From positions 1 through 64,000 of the forward strand of contig JANRIG010000004.1 of the NCBI GenBank assembly GCA_033765235.1: DNA of 64,000 bases, read 5' to 3'. The notes beneath the pieces are model-generated. The model did not search any database. It had not been told where the DNA came from and was given only the letters and a program-made list of their open reading frames with translations. Shown here piece by piece: positions 1 through 7,955 of the stretch (within the stretch, counting starts at the first letter, position 1; each line of letters begins with the position of its first letter). The stretch comes from JANRIG01 sp033765235. GTDB lineage: Bacteria; Bacteroidota; Bacteroidia; Cytophagales; UBA9547. The translations under genes and the position numbers were made by a program.

Positions 1-2832
1 CCCTGCAAAGGTGAACCGTGGCAGGGTAGCACCGGGGTAGGCATTGTAGGTGGCACCTCCGTCGGTGGAATAGAGCCACTGAAAGGAGGAGCCCGTGCCG
101 GCTACCGAAAGCACCGCATTGCCCCCGCTGCACGCACTCTGATTGGAGGGGGTGATGCTCCCTATGGTGGGGGATGAGGATACATTGATACTTTGAAGAT
201 ATGTTTTTACCGCTCCCCCCGATAAAGTGACTACCAAGGTGGCTAATTTGGAACCGGGTACTGTATATATGACACTAAAAGGTACTACACCCGATGTAGT
301 AGTAATGTAAGTCCGTGGATTAGAGTTGATACCAAAATCCCATGAAAATCGTGTAGCTCCGGGTACGGCAGGAGTAAAAGTGACCCCTGTGTTAGTGCAT
401 ACTGGATTGGGGTTCATAGTAAAACCGCATGTGGTAACCAGCACTCTGAAAGCACGACCGGGGCTGGTACCTACCTGATTAATACCAAATACTGTAACAT
501 TATAACTGCCATTGGGTGTGCTGCCCCAATTAACATAAATAAGGTTTGTATTAGCCCCTGAGCGTGGTATGCCGGTACTGCCTCCACCAGCATCAGGATT
601 GATAGAGGCTGTAGGTGGAAGTCCAACCCATTTGTATTCACATACAGATTGGTCTGCATCAACTGTAAACTTAGCATCAGGCTGGGCTGTACATGAGTTT
701 AAATCGCCTGAAACTACCCCAGGTTGAAAAGGTGGTGTTTCTGAGGTTAAAGTAAAACTTAGATTTCTAAAATTATCTTCAGTAACACCCCAATATTGAA
801 TTTTTATGACATGTACCCCATAAGACAAATTTAATGGGATATTTACTCCGGGTATAGTAGCAGAGCTTCCTGAAGGATGAGGCTGATTAGAATAAATCCA
901 AGAAGCAAAAACCCAGTCGTTGGGTGCAGTAGAGGTATGAGGTATTACCAAATCATTGTGTATTAAATTTCCGTCCACAAAAATATCTATGGTAGTATTC
1001 CTTACGCATCTATGTTCGATAGCTAAATTATATACGCCATTTTTGGTAGCTGCTACGGTCCAAAGTGTTCTATTATCAGTAAAGCCACCGCAGCAATCAG
1101 GCTGTGGTGGGCGCAGATACTGCAAGGAAGCTTGTGAATTCCAATTAGACCAATAGGCAGATACTTTACGAGCATCTATGATGCCTGGCACGGTATGCCT
1201 GAATTGTGCATCGAATGGGGGTGAGGGATTTGTGGTTATTTGATTAATGGCTTGTTGACGTGTGCTGGTAACATCCATACTTTCACCCAAGGTGTATAAT
1301 CCTGATTGATTGAAAGTTGCTAAAAATTGGTTAAAAAGTGCAGAGTAACCATATCTGCTATACCAAGAGTTCCAATAATCAAGACATAAGTCTCTCATAC
1401 GTGGGTCCTGCATGGCCAAGTTTTTGTTGCCTCCACTCCCGGAAGTATAGTCCATGTCAGGTCCGCCTTCATAAGATAAAAGTTTAAGCCCATATTGACC
1501 TGCTCTTCCCAGCCAACCTTCTAATTTATTACCCATGTATGCGCCACCACCCCACCATTCGTTGCTAAACTCGCCAAAGATATCATTGTCAATGCTGCTT
1601 TGAGATTGGGCAATGATGGTATTTACATCGCTATGTGACTGTGAGCCAAAATAAGGGGCTGCTGCTACACCATAAAAATATTGTTTTATGGCTGCAGCAC
1701 CATGGTTTTGCTCCATCCAATCAAGGCTATGACCTACTGCCCATCCATCTCCGGGTACTCCGTAGGCTATTTGCCCCGGGATTAACATCCTTATCCTATT
1801 ATTTATTTCACTCCATCCCCATATCCCTGCAAATATGTCTACAACTTCTTTGCCTCTGATAGCGTGATAACGGCGGTGTGCATCCCAATCATTGCCATAT
1901 ATTTGCTGAAGTTGTCGAAAACTGCAAAAGCCTCCGGCTGAGTTCCATGTTTCATTTCCCATTTCCATATAGATATTGAGGTTGGGTTTTACATTATCTT
2001 TTAAAAACTGTGCCAAATTGGTAATGTATGAGTTGGTAGCACGTATAGGCAGGTCTATCCACAAGTCTTTGTTAAACTGATTGCTAAGCAGTACCACATA
2101 TTCCCAAGATCCACCTCTTGTACCTACCATAGACTGGGGCATATTAGCGTTGGAGCGCTCGTTCCAATCTACATCGCCATATATAGAGTTGCAATCATAT
2201 TCATTATCTACATACCAACTATTGGTGGATAAAAAAGGCATGTATCTGAAGGTTGTGAAGTTATTAAGCAAATTCATGTAAGTAGGATGTATTATTTGTG
2301 TTTCAGTAATTTCAAAACCCGGACGCATGATTTTTACATCTTCTACGTGGTTGTGAAACTGCATGGTGAGCTCATTTCCTGTAACGGTGGCTATTGGGAT
2401 ATTAACTTGTAACTCATAATATGAATATCCTGTTGATGGAAAATTGGCTTGGCTGGTGACAACTGTTACACCATTTGTACCCCCAAAGTTATTTAGTTGA
2501 GATAATGTACCTTTGTAAGAAATTTTTACCCTACCCACTATTGGCATTACCAGTAGTACATCGCGCCCTATCACAATGTTATGATTTGCTTTGGAGTTTG
2601 GCCATCCATCACTGCCAAGCACCAGCCCGTCGCCCCCCCATTGTGAGTGTGATGGGTTAATTTGATGCCATAGGTTTATCCAAGGCATATCTGTGGCATT
2701 GGGTATGTTGGTACCCATGTGAGGGTATGGCACACTGGCAGGTGTGCAGTTTTGACCTTGTATAGTGTAGTGGCTAAGAAGTAGTAGTATTACGTAAAAA
2801 ATACGACTTACAATTAATAAATATTTTTTCAT
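1..2832 (-). CDS. Large secreted glycoside hydrolase-like protein with CBM-, PKD- and Ig-like domains (C-terminus off the window)
   Basis: The frame is open from an ATG at 2832 to the window edge, giving 944 codons without a stop; the C-terminus lies outside. A signal peptide (MKKYLLIV then a hydrophobic run ending near TIQGQN) points to export. Residues about 60-560 form a glycosidase-like domain. It has GNETWN at 292-297 (E294) and SYEGGP around E455, which resemble the paired acid/base and nucleophile glutamates of clan-A-type hydrolases; that role is inferred. Residues about 590-690 look like a beta-sandwich carbohydrate-binding domain. A PKD-like domain (FSWDFG) sits near 800-875, and an Ig-like domain starts near 890. 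The layout is typical of T9SS cargo in Bacteroidota, so a sorting tail is expected beyond the edge. A promoter lies about 50 bases upstream. The substrate cannot be told from the sequence. Confidence 0.85.
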   Translation of the reverse strand, partial: MKKYLLIVSRIFYVILLLLSHYTIQGQNCTPASVPYPHMGTNIPNATDMPWINLWHQINPSHSQWGGDGLVLGSDGWPNSKANHNIVIGRDVLLVMPIVGRVKISYKGTLSQLNNFGGTNGVTVVTSQANFPSTGYSYYELQVNIPIATVTGNELTMQFHNHVEDVKIMRPGFEITETQIIHPTYMNLLNNFTTFRYMPFLSTNSWYVDNEYDCNSIYGDVDWNERSNANMPQSMVGTRGGSWEYVVLLSNQFNKDLWIDLPIRATNSYITNLAQFLKDNVKPNLNIYMEMGNETWNSAGGFCSFRQLQQIYGNDWDAHRRYHAIRGKEVVDIFAGIWGWSEINNRIRMLIPGQIAYGVPGDGWAVGHSLDWMEQNHGAAAIKQYFYGVAAAPYFGSQSHSDVNTIIAQSQSSIDNDIFGEFSNEWWGGGAYMGNKLEGWLGRAGQYGLKLLSYEGGPDMDYTSGSGGNKNLAMQDPRMRDLCLDYWNSWYSRYGYSALFNQFLATFNQSGLYTLGESMDVTSTRQQAINQITTNPSPPFDAQFRHTVPGIIDARKVSAYWSNWNSQASLQYLRPPQPDCCGGFTDNRTLWTVAATKNGVYNLAIEHRCVRNTTIDIFVDGNLIHNDLVIPHTSTAPNDWVFASWIYSNQPHPSGSSATIPGVNIPLNLSYGVHVIKIQYWGVTEDNFRNLSFTLTSETPPFQPGVVSGDLNSCTAQPDAKFTVDADQSVCEYKWVGLPPTASINPDAGGGSTGIPRSGANTNLIYVNWGSTPNGSYNVTVFGINQVGTSPGRAFRVLVTTCGFTMNPNPVCTNTGVTFTPAVPGATRFSWDFGINSNPRTYITTTSGVVPFSVIYTVPGSKLATLVVTLSGGAVKTYLQSINVSSSPTIGSITPSNQSACSGGNAVLSVAGTGSSFQWLYSTDGGATYNAYPGATLPRFTFAG

Positions 2833-2879
2833 TTTATTATAGCTAAATTTTTCGTAATTCTAATTGTTTTAATACGTTA

Positions 2880-2911
2880 CAAATGTAAAAAATTATTATG
2901 AAAATAACAAA
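2880..2911 (-). promoter_or_regulatory. Bacteroidota-type promoter of the edge glycosidase-like gene
   Basis: Read on the minus strand, TTTG (2908-2911) is followed after 20 bases by TACATTTG (2880-2887). This fits the TTTG / TAnnTTTG layout of the Bacteroidota primary sigma factor. The predicted start of transcription leaves a leader of about 40 bases before the ATG at 2832. Confidence 0.6.
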
Positions 2912-3199
2912 TATAATTTGTTGTAAATCAATTATTTATATTTATGTTTTTCGTTTAAGAATGTGTATTATTTTATTATAATATATTAATAATCAAATAA
3001 ATAATATAACAAACCAAACATTTATTTTGCGCTTAAATAATTATAAATAATATTAAAAAAATACTATATTTTTGTGTAATTTATTTATGCTATCAAGTCA
3101 GGCTAAGATATGTGCACGTTTCTTTGTCACTTATTTTTCTGTCATTCCTTCTTCTATTTTTTTGCGAAGTGCAAACGCAGGTTTCTTTACTTAGTTTAT

Positions 3200-3362
3200 C
3201 ATTTAGATATTTTCGCAAGGGTATATTCTTTGCCTCTTGTAGAGATAAATAAAATGTAAAAGGCCTTGTCAATTGGGAACTTGAGCTTGTGAAATATGGC
3301 ATAGGAGGTGGCTGAGTGCACGATGGGCACTTAGAATACTTGCGGGTGATGTAGTATTCCAT
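3200..3362 (-). pseudogene. Possible frameshifted relic of an IS1595/ISXO2-type transposase
   Basis: One minus-strand frame starts with ATG at 3362 and carries a CPSC zinc-ribbon-like motif near 3321-3332. The neighbouring frame, 3312 down to about 3200, reads SYAIFHKLKFPIDKAFYILF and then ISTRGKEYTLAKISK before two stops. This resembles the segment of IS1595-type transposases between the zinc ribbon and the helix-turn-helix (TIF..SKLPL.KWF.AI, then S.KG.S...LAK). The match spans two frames and is short, so this is a decayed fragment at best. The 89-codon open frame at 3093-3362 could instead be a small unknown protein; I consider that less likely. Confidence 0.25.
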
Positions 3363-3508
3363 GAATAAATATTTGGTATTGTTGCATTTTTTGCATATCC
3401 TTATATGTATAGAATATTAATAATTTTTTGGCATAAAATAATATATTATTCATATACCTGTAAATTCAAATAATATTTTATATTTTTCACAAAAAATAAA
3501 TCAATCTG

Positions 3509-3940
3509 GTGAAAAACTTTGAAAAACTTCCTCAAATAGAGCAATACAAAGTCAAAAATCATATATCTAACCTTGTGAATTTGTGCACGATAGATGGTAA
3601 ATTTTCAAAATCAGAGTATGAAATTATGCTATCTATATGTGACAGATATGGCTTGCCTAAGAGCGAGTTTGTAGATATCATAAAAGGAAATTTTGCTTCA
3701 GAATACATCATACCCTCAGATACCTACGAAAAACTTGAACAACTTTACGATTTTGTGCGGGTGACACTGGCCGACCATAAAATAGAGACTGGTGAGCTTG
3801 AAGTATGCAAGCATGTAGCTATGACTTTGCAAATTAAAAAAGAAGCTATAAACTCGCTCATTATGAGCATGATAGAATATATTAACGCTGGCAGCACTTT
3901 TGACAGTGTGAAAATGCACCTATATGCACAGACTGTATGA
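3509..3940 (+). CDS. TerB-like (tellurite-resistance/DjlA N-terminal type) helical protein
   Basis: A small all-helical protein of 143 residues with no signal peptide. The stretch around residues 24-45 (IDGKFSKSEYEIMLSICDRY) has the acidic, helix-rich character of the TerB fold, a putative metal-binding helical bundle. The function of this family is poorly known, and none is claimed here. The GTG at 3509 is fixed as the start because an in-frame TAA lies only 12 bases upstream. No ter-operon genes are nearby, so it appears to be a stand-alone copy. It ends 63 bases before the epimerase gene, which has its own promoter. Confidence 0.65.
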   Translation: MKNFEKLPQIEQYKVKNHISNLVNLCTIDGKFSKSEYEIMLSICDRYGLPKSEFVDIIKGNFASEYIIPSDTYEKLEQLYDFVRVTLADHKIETGELEVCKHVAMTLQIKKEAINSLIMSMIEYINAGSTFDSVKMHLYAQTV

Positions 3941-3967
3941 ATGTACATTTATTAATAATAAATTAAT

Positions 3968-3998
3968 TTTGTCATCTTCAACCTAAGTTCTACATTTG
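3968..3998 (+). promoter_or_regulatory. Promoter of the epimerase gene, giving an almost leaderless mRNA
   Basis: TTTG (3968-3971), 19 bases, then TACATTTG (3991-3998) matches the Bacteroidota -33/-7 consensus exactly. The ATG at 4004 starts only five bases after the -7 box, so transcription should begin at or next to the start codon. A second match, TAATTTTG (3964-3971), overlaps the -33 box and has no good -33 of its own. Confidence 0.6.
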
Positions 3999-4003
3999 GC
4001 ACA

Positions 4004-4939
4004 ATGGAAAAAATACTCATCACAGGCGGATTGGGCAACTTGGGCTCTTGGCTCACGGAATACATAGCAAACCAAGGTTATGAAGTGTGGATATTGACCA
4101 AAAACTTCAGAAAAATTATTACCAAGGTCAAATATCACCTCATCAACTGCGATCTAGCAGACTTTGCAGATATTAAAGAAAAACTCAAAGGTCTATCATT
4201 TGACTATGTAGTACATGCGGGCAGTGTAAATGACAGCTTTGTAACAGGCTATTTCAAACTTGCAATAGATGTGAACACACTGGGCACACGCAACATGTTG
4301 GAGTATTTGGCACCACTTAAGGTAAAACATTTTATCTATCTGTCTACCTTTCAGGTATATGGCAAGTATGAAGGAGACATAGATGAGGACACACCTACTA
4401 CACCTGTGAATGACTACGGCTCTACACACTTATTTGCAGAGTATTTTGTAAAACAATTTGCATATACCCATAAGCTGCCTTACTCCATCATCAGGCTTAC
4501 CAACAGCTATGGCTGCCCCAAAGATATGAATACATCCAAATGGTATTTGGTGCTGAACGACTTGGCAAAGAGTGCATTTGAAAACAAAGAAATAATACTC
4601 AAAAGCAATGGCAAGGCCTTGCGCGATTTTATATGGATGGGCGATGTGTGCAAAGTATTTCATCAACTGCTGCAAAATACACCTGCCAATGATACCTACA
4701 ACCTTGCCAGCGAAACCACCTACACTATGCTCGACATTGCCCATATAGTGAAAGAAACCTACTTAGAAAAATACAAAAAAGACATCCCTATAAAGGTAAA
4801 TGAAAAAGACATCACAGAATACCCTCAGCACTTACATGTGCATGCCCAAAAGCTGAAAAGTATTGTTCAATATCACCATACTGTCAGTTTCAAAGAAGAA
4901 GCCTCCAAGATATTTGATTTGCTGGGCAAAAAAAAGTAA
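4004..4939 (+). CDS. NAD-dependent epimerase/dehydratase (extended SDR) with YxxxH active site
   Basis: A cytoplasmic enzyme of 311 residues of the extended short-chain dehydrogenase family, which modifies nucleotide sugars. The N-terminus carries the nucleotide-binding glycine motif TGGLGNLG (residues 7-14). The catalytic Ser/Thr lies in LSTFQVYG (113-120). The catalytic Tyr is Y138, but the partner lysine expected at 142 is histidine (YGSTH). RDFIWMGDV, about residues 209-217, matches the substrate-domain motif common in NDP-sugar epimerases. The substrate cannot be assigned. Neighbouring sugar-acid and acetyltransferase genes suggest surface glycan synthesis, which is inference. The ATG at 4004 sits directly behind a consensus promoter. 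Confidence 0.85.
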   Translation: MEKILITGGLGNLGSWLTEYIANQGYEVWILTKNFRKIITKVKYHLINCDLADFADIKEKLKGLSFDYVVHAGSVNDSFVTGYFKLAIDVNTLGTRNMLEYLAPLKVKHFIYLSTFQVYGKYEGDIDEDTPTTPVNDYGSTHLFAEYFVKQFAYTHKLPYSIIRLTNSYGCPKDMNTSKWYLVLNDLAKSAFENKEIILKSNGKALRDFIWMGDVCKVFHQLLQNTPANDTYNLASETTYTMLDIAHIVKETYLEKYKKDIPIKVNEKDITEYPQHLHVHAQKLKSIVQYHHTVSFKEEASKIFDLLGKKK

Positions 4940-5008
4940 TTCAGGCAGTTACTTATTAGGGCTTTAACAGTTGAATAATAATAGAAAACTTCAATTATCC
5001 ATCAATGA

Positions 5009-5170
5009 ATTGGGCTAGTAAGGCTAACATTTTTTGATATCTCTCACAGCATTACATTTACACATTTTTTGTCAGAACTAGAAAAAATAGAAACTAAAAT
5101 AGCCATTTTAGAAAAAGAAATTATAGAAATTCCCAAACAAAAGGATACTGTGTTGAAAAGATATCTGTGA
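5009..5170 (+). pseudogene. Relic resembling the C-terminus of a type I restriction specificity subunit (HsdS)
   Basis: An open frame of 53 codons without a start codon, from a stop at 5006 to TGA at 5168-5170. Its end reads LEKIETKIAILEKEI and then KQKDTVLKRYL. This coiled-coil helix followed by a short basic tail is how HsdS proteins usually end. No hsdM, hsdR or target-recognition domain is nearby, so it would be a leftover after deletion. The segment is short and of biased composition, so a chance coiled coil cannot be excluded. Confidence 0.35.
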
Positions 5171-5196
5171 TGCTTAGGCTATGTTGTACAACTACA

Positions 5197-6051
5197 CTAC
5201 TTTTTGTCAAAAAAATATCTTATAATCTTTAGCCTTATGTCATAGTACCAATCAAACCAAGGGTATTGGAGCAACTTTTTTTCATCAAATCTTTTGAAAG
5301 AAAATGCATGCTGCACAAAATAGTCGCGCGGGTAGTCATAAGGCAGCCCCCACTTATCAGGCAATCTGTCGGGGGTGACTGCCGTGCCAAATAAATGATC
5401 CCAAAATGCAAACTTAGTGGCATAGTTGGCATAAAACACTATCTTATCATCTGCATGATGCCACTGGTGTGCCACAGGAGTATTGATGATGTAGCCGAGC
5501 CACCCGAGCCTAAAACGCAGATTGGCATGTATCCAAGTGCCAAACATGGCATCGAGCATAGCTTTGAGAGGCACTACAAGTGGGTCGGCACCGAGTAATA
5601 TGATAGGGGCAAACTCTATGGTTTGGTTTATGATTATTTCCAACACATGTGAGCGTGAGCCCGATAGCCAATCTACTTCTTTGCCTGAGTGGTGTGCCTC
5701 ATGGGTACGCCATAGTATTTTGTTATGATGTTGCCACCTGTGAAACCAATAAATGTATAAGTCGTGGGTGAAGAGAAAAAATAATAGCTGACACCACAGA
5801 GGCCAGTGCGATATTAGATTCCATGAGGTGATATGATAAGTCATATCTATGGGGTATATGATCCACTCAAATATGATGATTTTGAGAAAATAACTTTGAA
5901 TGATGGTGTACCATACCAAATCTATCCAAAAGCCTTCACGCAATATTTTGAGACCTTTGCGAAATGGGTAGTATCGCTCCAGTATAATAATGCATATTAT
6001 CCAAGTAAATAGTATGGCAGTGGTGTAAGGAAGTATTTGCTCTACCGTCAT
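5197..6051 (-). CDS. Membrane fatty acid hydroxylase / sterol desaturase family protein
   Basis: An integral-membrane di-iron enzyme of 284 residues in the family that hydroxylates or desaturates lipids. Hydrophobic segments lie near residues 8-25, 42-66, 85-100 and 145-165. The histidine clusters are all present: H96 and HRWQHH (104-109), THEAHH (116-121), H175, and HQWHH (195-199), the last with a nearby aromatic-rich WDHLFG. These ligate the two irons in the family. The lipid substrate is unknown. It starts 20 bases after the NeuB-type gene on the same strand, so the two form an operon. The pairing hints at modification of a surface lipid or glycolipid, which is inference. Confidence 0.88.
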   Translation of the reverse strand: MTVEQILPYTTAILFTWIICIIILERYYPFRKGLKILREGFWIDLVWYTIIQSYFLKIIIFEWIIYPIDMTYHITSWNLISHWPLWCQLLFFLFTHDLYIYWFHRWQHHNKILWRTHEAHHSGKEVDWLSGSRSHVLEIIINQTIEFAPIILLGADPLVVPLKAMLDAMFGTWIHANLRFRLGWLGYIINTPVAHQWHHADDKIVFYANYATKFAFWDHLFGTAVTPDRLPDKWGLPYDYPRDYFVQHAFSFKRFDEKKLLQYPWFDWYYDIRLKIIRYFFDKK

Positions 6052-6071
6052 ACCTTATTGATTGTATATTA

Positions 6072-6956
6072 TTATGCCTGCAAATATTCTCTTCTAAGGC
6101 GCTTCATAGGTGCAAGCTCACTTTCATACACTTTTTTCACACCATCGCCCAGAGCTATTTCTATATCGCGAATGTCGCGCACGAGGCGCTGCATACCTAC
6201 AGGCTCTACTGATGCTGCTTGGTCGCTGCCCCACATGGCACGGTCAAGGGTGAAGTGTCTTTCTATAAATGCAGCCCCTAATGCTGCTGCTGCTACGGTG
6301 GTAGCAAGTCCTACTTCGTGACCTGAGTATCCTATGGGGCAATTTGGGTATTTGCCTTTCAAAGTATGTATCATATTTAGGTTTAGCTCATTGAGAGGGC
6401 AAGGGTATGATGAAGTAGTGTGTGCTATGAGCATGTTGTCTGTGCCTATGATATTTATCACTGTTTCTATCTCGGTCATAGTGCTCATGCCGGTAGATAT
6501 CATCATTGGTGTGCCGGTAGCTTTTATTTTCTTAAGCAAACCCAAATCGGTAAGCGAGGCAGATGCTACTTTGATAATGGAGGGATTGAATTGCAATAAA
6601 AAATCTACCGAAGGTTCATCCCATGGTGAGGCAAACCAGTCAACACCTTTTTGCTTACAATAGCTGTCTATCTCACGATATTCATTGGCACCAAACTCTA
6701 CTTTGCGCCTGTAGTCTATATAGGTCATGCGACCCCATGGCGTATCTCTTTCTACTTGCCATTGGTCTTTGGGTGTGCATATTTCGGGAGTGCGTTTTTG
6801 AAATTTTACAGCATCGCATTTGGCTTCTGCCGCAGCATCTATCATTTTTTTTGCCATTTCCAGAGAGCCGTTGTGGTTTATGCCAATTTCGGCTATGATA
6901 TATTTTGGTTCATTATCGCCTATTGTTTTGCCTGATGAAAGTTTTACTTTTGCCAT
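6072..6956 (-). CDS. NeuB-family sialic-acid-type synthase lacking the SAF domain
   Basis: A TIM-barrel synthase of 294 residues that would condense phosphoenolpyruvate with a sugar to give a nonulosonic or related sugar acid. Family motifs are clear: AEIGINHNG (22-30), AVKFQK (49-54), ISTGMST and GYSGHEVG, followed by a C-terminal helix ending VYESELAPMKRLRR. Full-length NeuB proteins are about 340-360 residues and carry a C-terminal SAF (antifreeze-like) domain. This one stops exactly at the barrel boundary, and the next gene begins 20 bases later, so the shortening is clean and not a frameshift. No neuA (CMP transferase) or neuC gene is in the window, so the exact sugar is unknown. Confidence 0.87.
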   Translation of the reverse strand: MAKVKLSSGKTIGDNEPKYIIAEIGINHNGSLEMAKKMIDAAAEAKCDAVKFQKRTPEICTPKDQWQVERDTPWGRMTYIDYRRKVEFGANEYREIDSYCKQKGVDWFASPWDEPSVDFLLQFNPSIIKVASASLTDLGLLKKIKATGTPMMISTGMSTMTEIETVINIIGTDNMLIAHTTSSYPCPLNELNLNMIHTLKGKYPNCPIGYSGHEVGLATTVAAAALGAAFIERHFTLDRAMWGSDQAASVEPVGMQRLVRDIRDIEIALGDGVKKVYESELAPMKRLRREYLQA

Positions 6957-6978
6957 TTAGATTTATGTTAATAAAATG

Positions 6979-7010
6979 TAAAGTTAGTATGAAATTATGA
7001 AATACTACAA
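6979..7010 (-). promoter_or_regulatory. Candidate promoter of the neuB-type/hydroxylase operon
   Basis: On the minus strand TTG (7008-7010), 21 bases, then TAACTTTA (6979-6986) is one base from the TAnnTTTG consensus and lies 22 bases before the ATG at 6956. The -7 box is imperfect, so this is a moderate call. Confidence 0.35.
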
Positions 7011-7134
7011 CAGATAGCCGAATTGTTTGTTATATTTACAAATCAAATAATACATATTAATAGCGCATGAGTTCATTATTTTATTCTATATTTTTATAAT
7101 ATGCGGTATTATATTTTTATTTTTGTAAATAATA

Positions 7135-7167
7135 TTGAACTTTACAATATTATATTTTGTATTTTTG
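7135..7167 (+). promoter_or_regulatory. Candidate promoter of the peroxiredoxin gene
   Basis: TTG (7135-7137), 22 bases, then TATTTTTG (7160-7167) fits TAnnTTTG, with a leader of about 40 bases before the ATG at 7212. The surroundings are so AT-rich that chance matches are possible. Confidence 0.4.
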
Positions 7168-7211
7168 TTGAATTAAAATTTATATATTCACCTTAAAAAT
7201 AATCAATCATC

Positions 7212-7847
7212 ATGTCACTCAGATTAGGGGACACAGCTCCCGACTTTACCGCACAAAGTACCGAAGGTACTATCAGTTTTCACGCATGGCTTGGCGAGTC
7301 ATGGGGTGTATTCTTCTCACATCCTGCCGACTATACTCCTGTATGTACTACAGAGCTGGGCACCGTAGCAAAGCTCAGAAGTGAGTTTGAAAAACGCAAT
7401 GTAAAAGTACTTGCCCTTTCGGTTGATACTTTGGAGTCGCACAAAGGATGGATAGGTGACATCAATGAAACCCAAAATACCATTGTAAATTTTCCTATCA
7501 TAGCCGACCCGGACTTTGGCATAGCCAAATTGTATGATATGGTGCATCCCAATGCTTCTGAAAAAGCTACTGTACGCTCAGTATTTGTGATAGGTCCTGA
7601 CAAAAAAATAAAACTCACCATCACCTATCCTGCTTCTACAGGTCGCAATTTTGATGAGTTGCTGCGTATCATAGATTCTTTGCAACTCACCGCTTACCAC
7701 AGCGTAGCTACTCCTGCCAATTGGAAACATGGCGAAGATGTAGTAGTGGTACCATCAATAAAAACAGAAGATGCCAAAGTGAAGTTTCCTAAGGGGGTAA
7801 ACGAAGTAAAACCTTACCTTAGGTACACTCCACAGCCTAATTTGTAA
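7212..7847 (+). CDS. Peroxiredoxin of the Prx6 (1-Cys) type
   Basis: A cytoplasmic thiol peroxidase of 211 residues that reduces hydrogen peroxide and organic hydroperoxides. The peroxidatic cysteine is C45 in ADYTPVCTTE. The arginine-containing family segment ATVRSVFVIGP follows near residue 120. The length, the long C-terminal dimerisation arm and the ending YLRYTPQP are typical of the Prx6 branch. I see no resolving cysteine of the typical 2-Cys kind. It is monocistronic, divergent from the neuB-type operon with a 255-base spacer. No regulator gene is adjacent. Confidence 0.92.
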   Translation: MSLRLGDTAPDFTAQSTEGTISFHAWLGESWGVFFSHPADYTPVCTTELGTVAKLRSEFEKRNVKVLALSVDTLESHKGWIGDINETQNTIVNFPIIADPDFGIAKLYDMVHPNASEKATVRSVFVIGPDKKIKLTITYPASTGRNFDELLRIIDSLQLTAYHSVATPANWKHGEDVVVVPSIKTEDAKVKFPKGVNEVKPYLRYTPQPNL

Positions 7848-7882
7848 ATAATAATTCAATTTGTGATAAAGTAAATATATTT

Positions 7883-7912
7883 TTGGGCATGAGTCATTAG
7901 ATTTGTGCCCAA
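7883..7912 (+). terminator. Hairpin after the peroxiredoxin gene
   Basis: TTGGGCA (7883-7889) pairs with TGCCCAA (7906-7912) around a 16-base loop, 35 bases past the stop codon. There is no strong T-tract, so it is a weak terminator candidate. The -7 match TAGATTTG (7898-7905), which may belong to the GH78 gene, lies inside the loop. Confidence 0.35.
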
Positions 7913-7955
7913 TTATGCGTTGGTGCTATACTTTATTATACCCCTAAAAAAATAG

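Larger units (their letters stand above)
2833..3508. other. AT-rich intergenic region
   Basis: About 675 bases, extremely AT-rich at both ends (2880-3080 and 3360-3500). Apart from the promoter at 2880-2911 and the possible transposase relic at 3200-3362, I see no gene, tRNA or structured element. Confidence 0.6.

Noticed and set aside
3093..3362. 89-codon minus-strand frame as an intact gene
   Set aside because: Composition is poor (basic, Ser/Thr-rich tail), no ribosome-binding or promoter signal is seen, and a better protein-like reading lies in the neighbouring frame; kept only as a possible relic.
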